Positions 61,201 to 64,000 of a stretch of 64,000 nucleotides of DNA are shown piece by piece (the first letter of the stretch is position 1; every line of letters begins with the position of its first letter). The notes beneath the pieces are model-generated. The model was not told where the DNA came from, did not search any database, and saw only the letters and a program-made list of their open reading frames with translations. The stretch spans positions 132,823,872-132,887,871 of the forward strand of contig OY720635.1 in NCBI GenBank assembly GCA_963169105.1, in the 5' to 3' direction. The DNA comes from Ceriagrion tenellum. Lineage: Eukaryota; Arthropoda; Insecta; Odonata; Coenagrionidae. A program made the position numbers and the translations under genes.

Positions 61201-62688
61201 TTCTTTCGGCATTTATTTCCGAACCGAGAGGTAATAGGAAGGGTCCTTGTAAACTGCATATCGCTGTGGCTTTTGATATCGGTCCGAACTTCTTGATCTG
61301 CGCTATCATCTTCTGCTGAGACGGCTGCCTCTCAACAGTGGGGTCAAATTCGGGTAGCGTGCATAAGTTGGTGAGCCAGGAAAAAGTTTTTCGACGCTGG
61401 CTCTCGAATGTACGACCCTCGGGACCGTAGTCTAACATGGTATCACAGGCTCAAACCAAACCCTAATAAATCTACATCTACGTCATATCCTGCAAGCTAC
61501 ACAAAGGGTGTGTGGCAGGGGGTGCTTCCGCACCAGGCATGCATGAATGATACGGTAGAACACCGAAATTATATTGAAACCCCCCGTACCACACATGCAA
61601 CGCGCCAATTAAAAACCTAATAACCAAGAGACATTCTATCGTCAATCGTTCCAACATTCAAGGGATACAAAGACTACTACTACAGATTGAAAATATCATG
61701 CATAAATAAGAACATAAACATTTACATCATGCATAAATAAGAACGTAGAGGATATAAAGAGAAAGATTTACTGTCTGCCTATTGTCACAATTCGAACTAT
61801 TCATGACGACGATTCACAGCTGTTATGGTCACGAATGATACGCGGAAAAAATGACATTTTATACCTATCGGTTCTACAATCTAGCTCTCTAATTTTATTG
61901 GCGCGATCTAATCTGCCGTAGTACGAAGGGGTTAATAGTATATTTTTTACGTCGTCAGTAAAATGATTTTCCTGAAATTTAGTTAGGAGGTTAAGCCTAT
62001 AATTCAATCTACGCTGTGATAGCGATTCCCATCCTAATTCTTCTAACAGTCCAGACACACTAGCCAACTTATCTTAGCATCGTTTCACAAACCTAGCTCC
62101 TCTTCGCTGTACGCGATCTAACTCTGATATCAACCCCGTTTCGTATGGATCCCATACACTAACAGTATATTCCAGATGAGGCCTAACGATTGAAAAATAA
62201 AGTTTTCACTTTCTCACCACATTTTCCAAGTCTTTCTTCCATTTGGCTCTTGTTACCAATTGAAGAAAAGGTTTTCCGTCACGCTTTTCCTGTTTTAAAT
62301 TTGAATAATGTTGGTTTTACATTATTTTGGTTGCGCTAATGACATTTTCTCTAATTAATATCCCGCCTATCAGGATAAAAATTGAAGACTGCGAGAACTA
62401 CCTGGATGTGTGCTGCAAGACGCCTGATATTGTTAAACCGGAGGACAAGAAAGAGGATCAAGGAGAAATTCCGGAATGGGATAGCTGCGGTGTTCGTCAC
62501 CCCAAAGGCGTGGCGTTTCGCATCAAGGGGGATAAGGACGGCGAGGCCCAGTTCGGAGAGTTCCCCTGGATGTCTGCCGTTCTGCTTCACAAGGTGGATA
62601 AGGATGGAGAGGAACAAAAGTACTACCTGTGCGGAGGATCTCTCATCCATCCACATGTAGTCCTGACCGGAGCGCACTGCGTTGAAAG
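58249..62688 (+). CDS. CLIP-domain serine protease homolog, gene D (exons 1-2 only)
   Basis: Near-identical paralogue of gene B. Exons are 58249-58430 (signal peptide and CLIP Cys 1-3) and 62374-62688 (CLIP Cys 4-6, SCGVRHPKG linker, FGEFPW, catalytic His in TGAHC). Both are open with intact splice sites. Differences from B include Q15L in the signal peptide, H90Q, G97D and A150S. Exons 3-5 should lie right of the window, so whether the Ser-to-Gly change holds cannot be seen here. The start is the ATG at 58249, not the in-frame TTG 21 bases before it. Confidence 0.92.
60165..60390 (-). mobile_element. Decayed LINE-A-like fragment in gene D intron 1
   Basis: Duplicated counterpart of 29590-29800. 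Confidence 0.55.
61265..62235 (-). repeat. Inverted copy of 25310-26300 inside gene D intron 1
   Basis: Reads as the reverse complement of SINE (61265-61465) plus LINE-A (61470-62230) in the same order and junction as upstream of gene B. It replaces about 80 bp present in gene B intron 1 (30667-30745). LINE-A coding here includes SVSGLLEELGWESLSQRRL and NKIRELDCRTDRYK. Confidence 0.88.
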
Positions 62689-62934
62689 GTCAGTACATGA
62701 AATGATAATGTGGTTCGAGTGAGGAAAACGACACGGAATGCATTCATTTTGGCTTTAACATGGTGAAATATAACTTATTTGAAAAAGTTCCACCATGCGA
62801 TATTCATGGTCGTTAAGGATTCTGTGATACACCTGTAAAACAAACACTGCTTCAGCAAAATTCAGCATTTTGTTAAATTTAATTATTCTTCGATGTAGCG
62901 ATGACGCCGATCTACGGTGACGATATAACCTACG

Positions 62935-63115
62935 TAAAAGTTTGCCAAAGGGTAAGTACGTCCAGAAGCCTCGACGTTTCGGAGAACGACTTGTCCTCCA
63001 TCGTTAGTGGTTCTGATAAATAACCAGAGCCCCTGAAGATTGAGAACAAGTCATTCTCCGAAACGTTGGGACTTATGGACCTACTTACCTGGTGGAACAC
63101 CCGAGAAACATTTAT
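62935..63115. repeat. Hairpin element in gene D intron 2
   Basis: Duplicated counterpart of 31470-31640, with the same CTGAAGA-stem-GAAAC motif. Confidence 0.6.
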
Positions 63116-63327
63116 CCAACGGGAGGAGCAGATTGAATAAATGTGAGGATTCACGGACTATATCTCATGCGTACTTCAATCGCCTACCTTATTAGAAAGT
63201 GACGTGCCTAAGCTTTTATATATCACACATGATACCCTCAACTCCCTTCTCTACTCTTACCAGACACTCTCGAACTTGAACCCGAGCTATTAGCTACCAG
63301 CCCTTTCCAATGGCAGTGTCTTAGATA

Positions 63328-63776
63328 CATCTACATCTACATCTACGTGATACCCTGCGAGCCACCACGAGGGTGTGGCAGGGGGTGAAGATCACCAAAC
63401 ATGCACTATTGACATGCAACTAGGGTATTTAATGAAGGCATGCTAGATAATGGGGTCACATGCAGCTACATGGTTAGTATCTACATATAAGAAAGGGATT
63501 ATAGGTTATTATTACATGCATCATGCACTGCAGACTACTCTTACTGTATTTCACCTACCTGTCCCTTTGCTACGCTGCCTATTGTTCTCTCTTATGGTAC
63601 GCAGGAAAAATGAATTTGAAATCTATCGGTACCACAAACTATCTCTCTAATCTTGTTAATATGATCAAACCTAGCATAATACGCAGGGGATCTCAATATA
63701 TATCTAACGTCATCTGTGATCAACTCTGTTTCGAATTTACTTAAAATGTTTAACCTAATTTTTAACCTGCGTTATA
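63328..63776 (-). mobile_element. LINE-B copy in gene D intron 2, mosaic
   Basis: Same insertion as 31850-32297 (shared tail, ends and flanking CTATACTATATAC repeat), but 63462-63685 matches the gene C intron copy instead. Confidence 0.88.
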
Positions 63777-64000
63777 CTAGCTATACTATATACTATATAC
63801 TATAGATACTAGCTAGGAAAGAATCTGTTTCATTCTGTGAAACTTTTTCCCTCGCAATACACTTTCTGTCACTCTCTTCACTTGTGAATGGCCTTGCACA
63901 TGACCTTCCGTGCTTAAGAACACAAATGTTTCTCCTGTGGTTCTATATTTCCGCGCATTTGCGTATTATTTCACTATGTCTTCCCCTGAAACCAAACACT

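Larger units (their letters stand above)
56880..64000 (+). repeat. Segmental duplication, copy 2 (gene D promoter to intron 2)
   Basis: Colinear with 26290-32525 and runs off the right edge. Longer mainly because of the insertion at 61265-62235. Confidence 0.93.

Overview
The window is nuclear DNA from an arthropod, most likely an insect. Large spliced genes carry CLIP-domain serine protease homologs (SPHs) of the prophenoloxidase-activating factor 2 (PPAF2) type, an arthropod immune family. These sit in a sea of degraded transposable elements. Nothing in the window fixes the order or species.

Gene content: all recognisable host genes are SPHs on the + strand, in a head-to-tail cluster. Gene A (1817-8136) has exons 3-5 only; its 5' end lies left of the window. 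A broken orphan first exon sits at 10218-10407. Gene B (27661-35112; 5 coding exons, 379 aa) and gene C (45151-53459; 5 coding exons, 395 aa) are complete. Gene D (58249-62688) has exons 1-2 only and runs off the right edge. Exon lengths and splice phases are the same in all copies (coding exon 1 182 nt in B, C and D, exon 3 272 nt, exon 4 164 nt), except a longer exon 2 in C. Catalytic His and Asp are kept, but Ser is replaced by Gly (GDGGSP) in every copy whose last exon is visible, so the products should be non-catalytic cofactors of the melanization (phenoloxidase) cascade. One tRNA-Gln(UUG) gene lies on the - strand at 19541-19612.

Repeats: four related families of non-LTR retrotransposon (called here LINE-A, -B, -C and -D) supply about thirty 5'-truncated copies. 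All end in a (TAGATG)n-type tail preceded by a conserved stem-loop. A and B encode a Jockey/CR1-like endonuclease plus reverse transcriptase. Further elements are RTE-like LINE remnants, tRNA-derived SINEs, a PIF/Harbinger element with TAA target duplications (3511-4270), a hAT-type element with an 8-bp target duplication (12427-13389), a pair of TIR elements around the tRNA gene, and several hairpin elements with hammerhead-ribozyme-like cores that recall Penelope-like elements.

History: B and D, with about 6-7 kb of flank and introns, are a recent segmental duplication separated by C. D has since gained an inverted ~970-bp piece copied from upstream of B, and a 224-bp patch identical to a LINE-B copy inside gene C. 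The 17 kb between the orphan exon and gene B holds only repeats and unrecognised sequence. I found no operons, CRISPR arrays or bacterial features.
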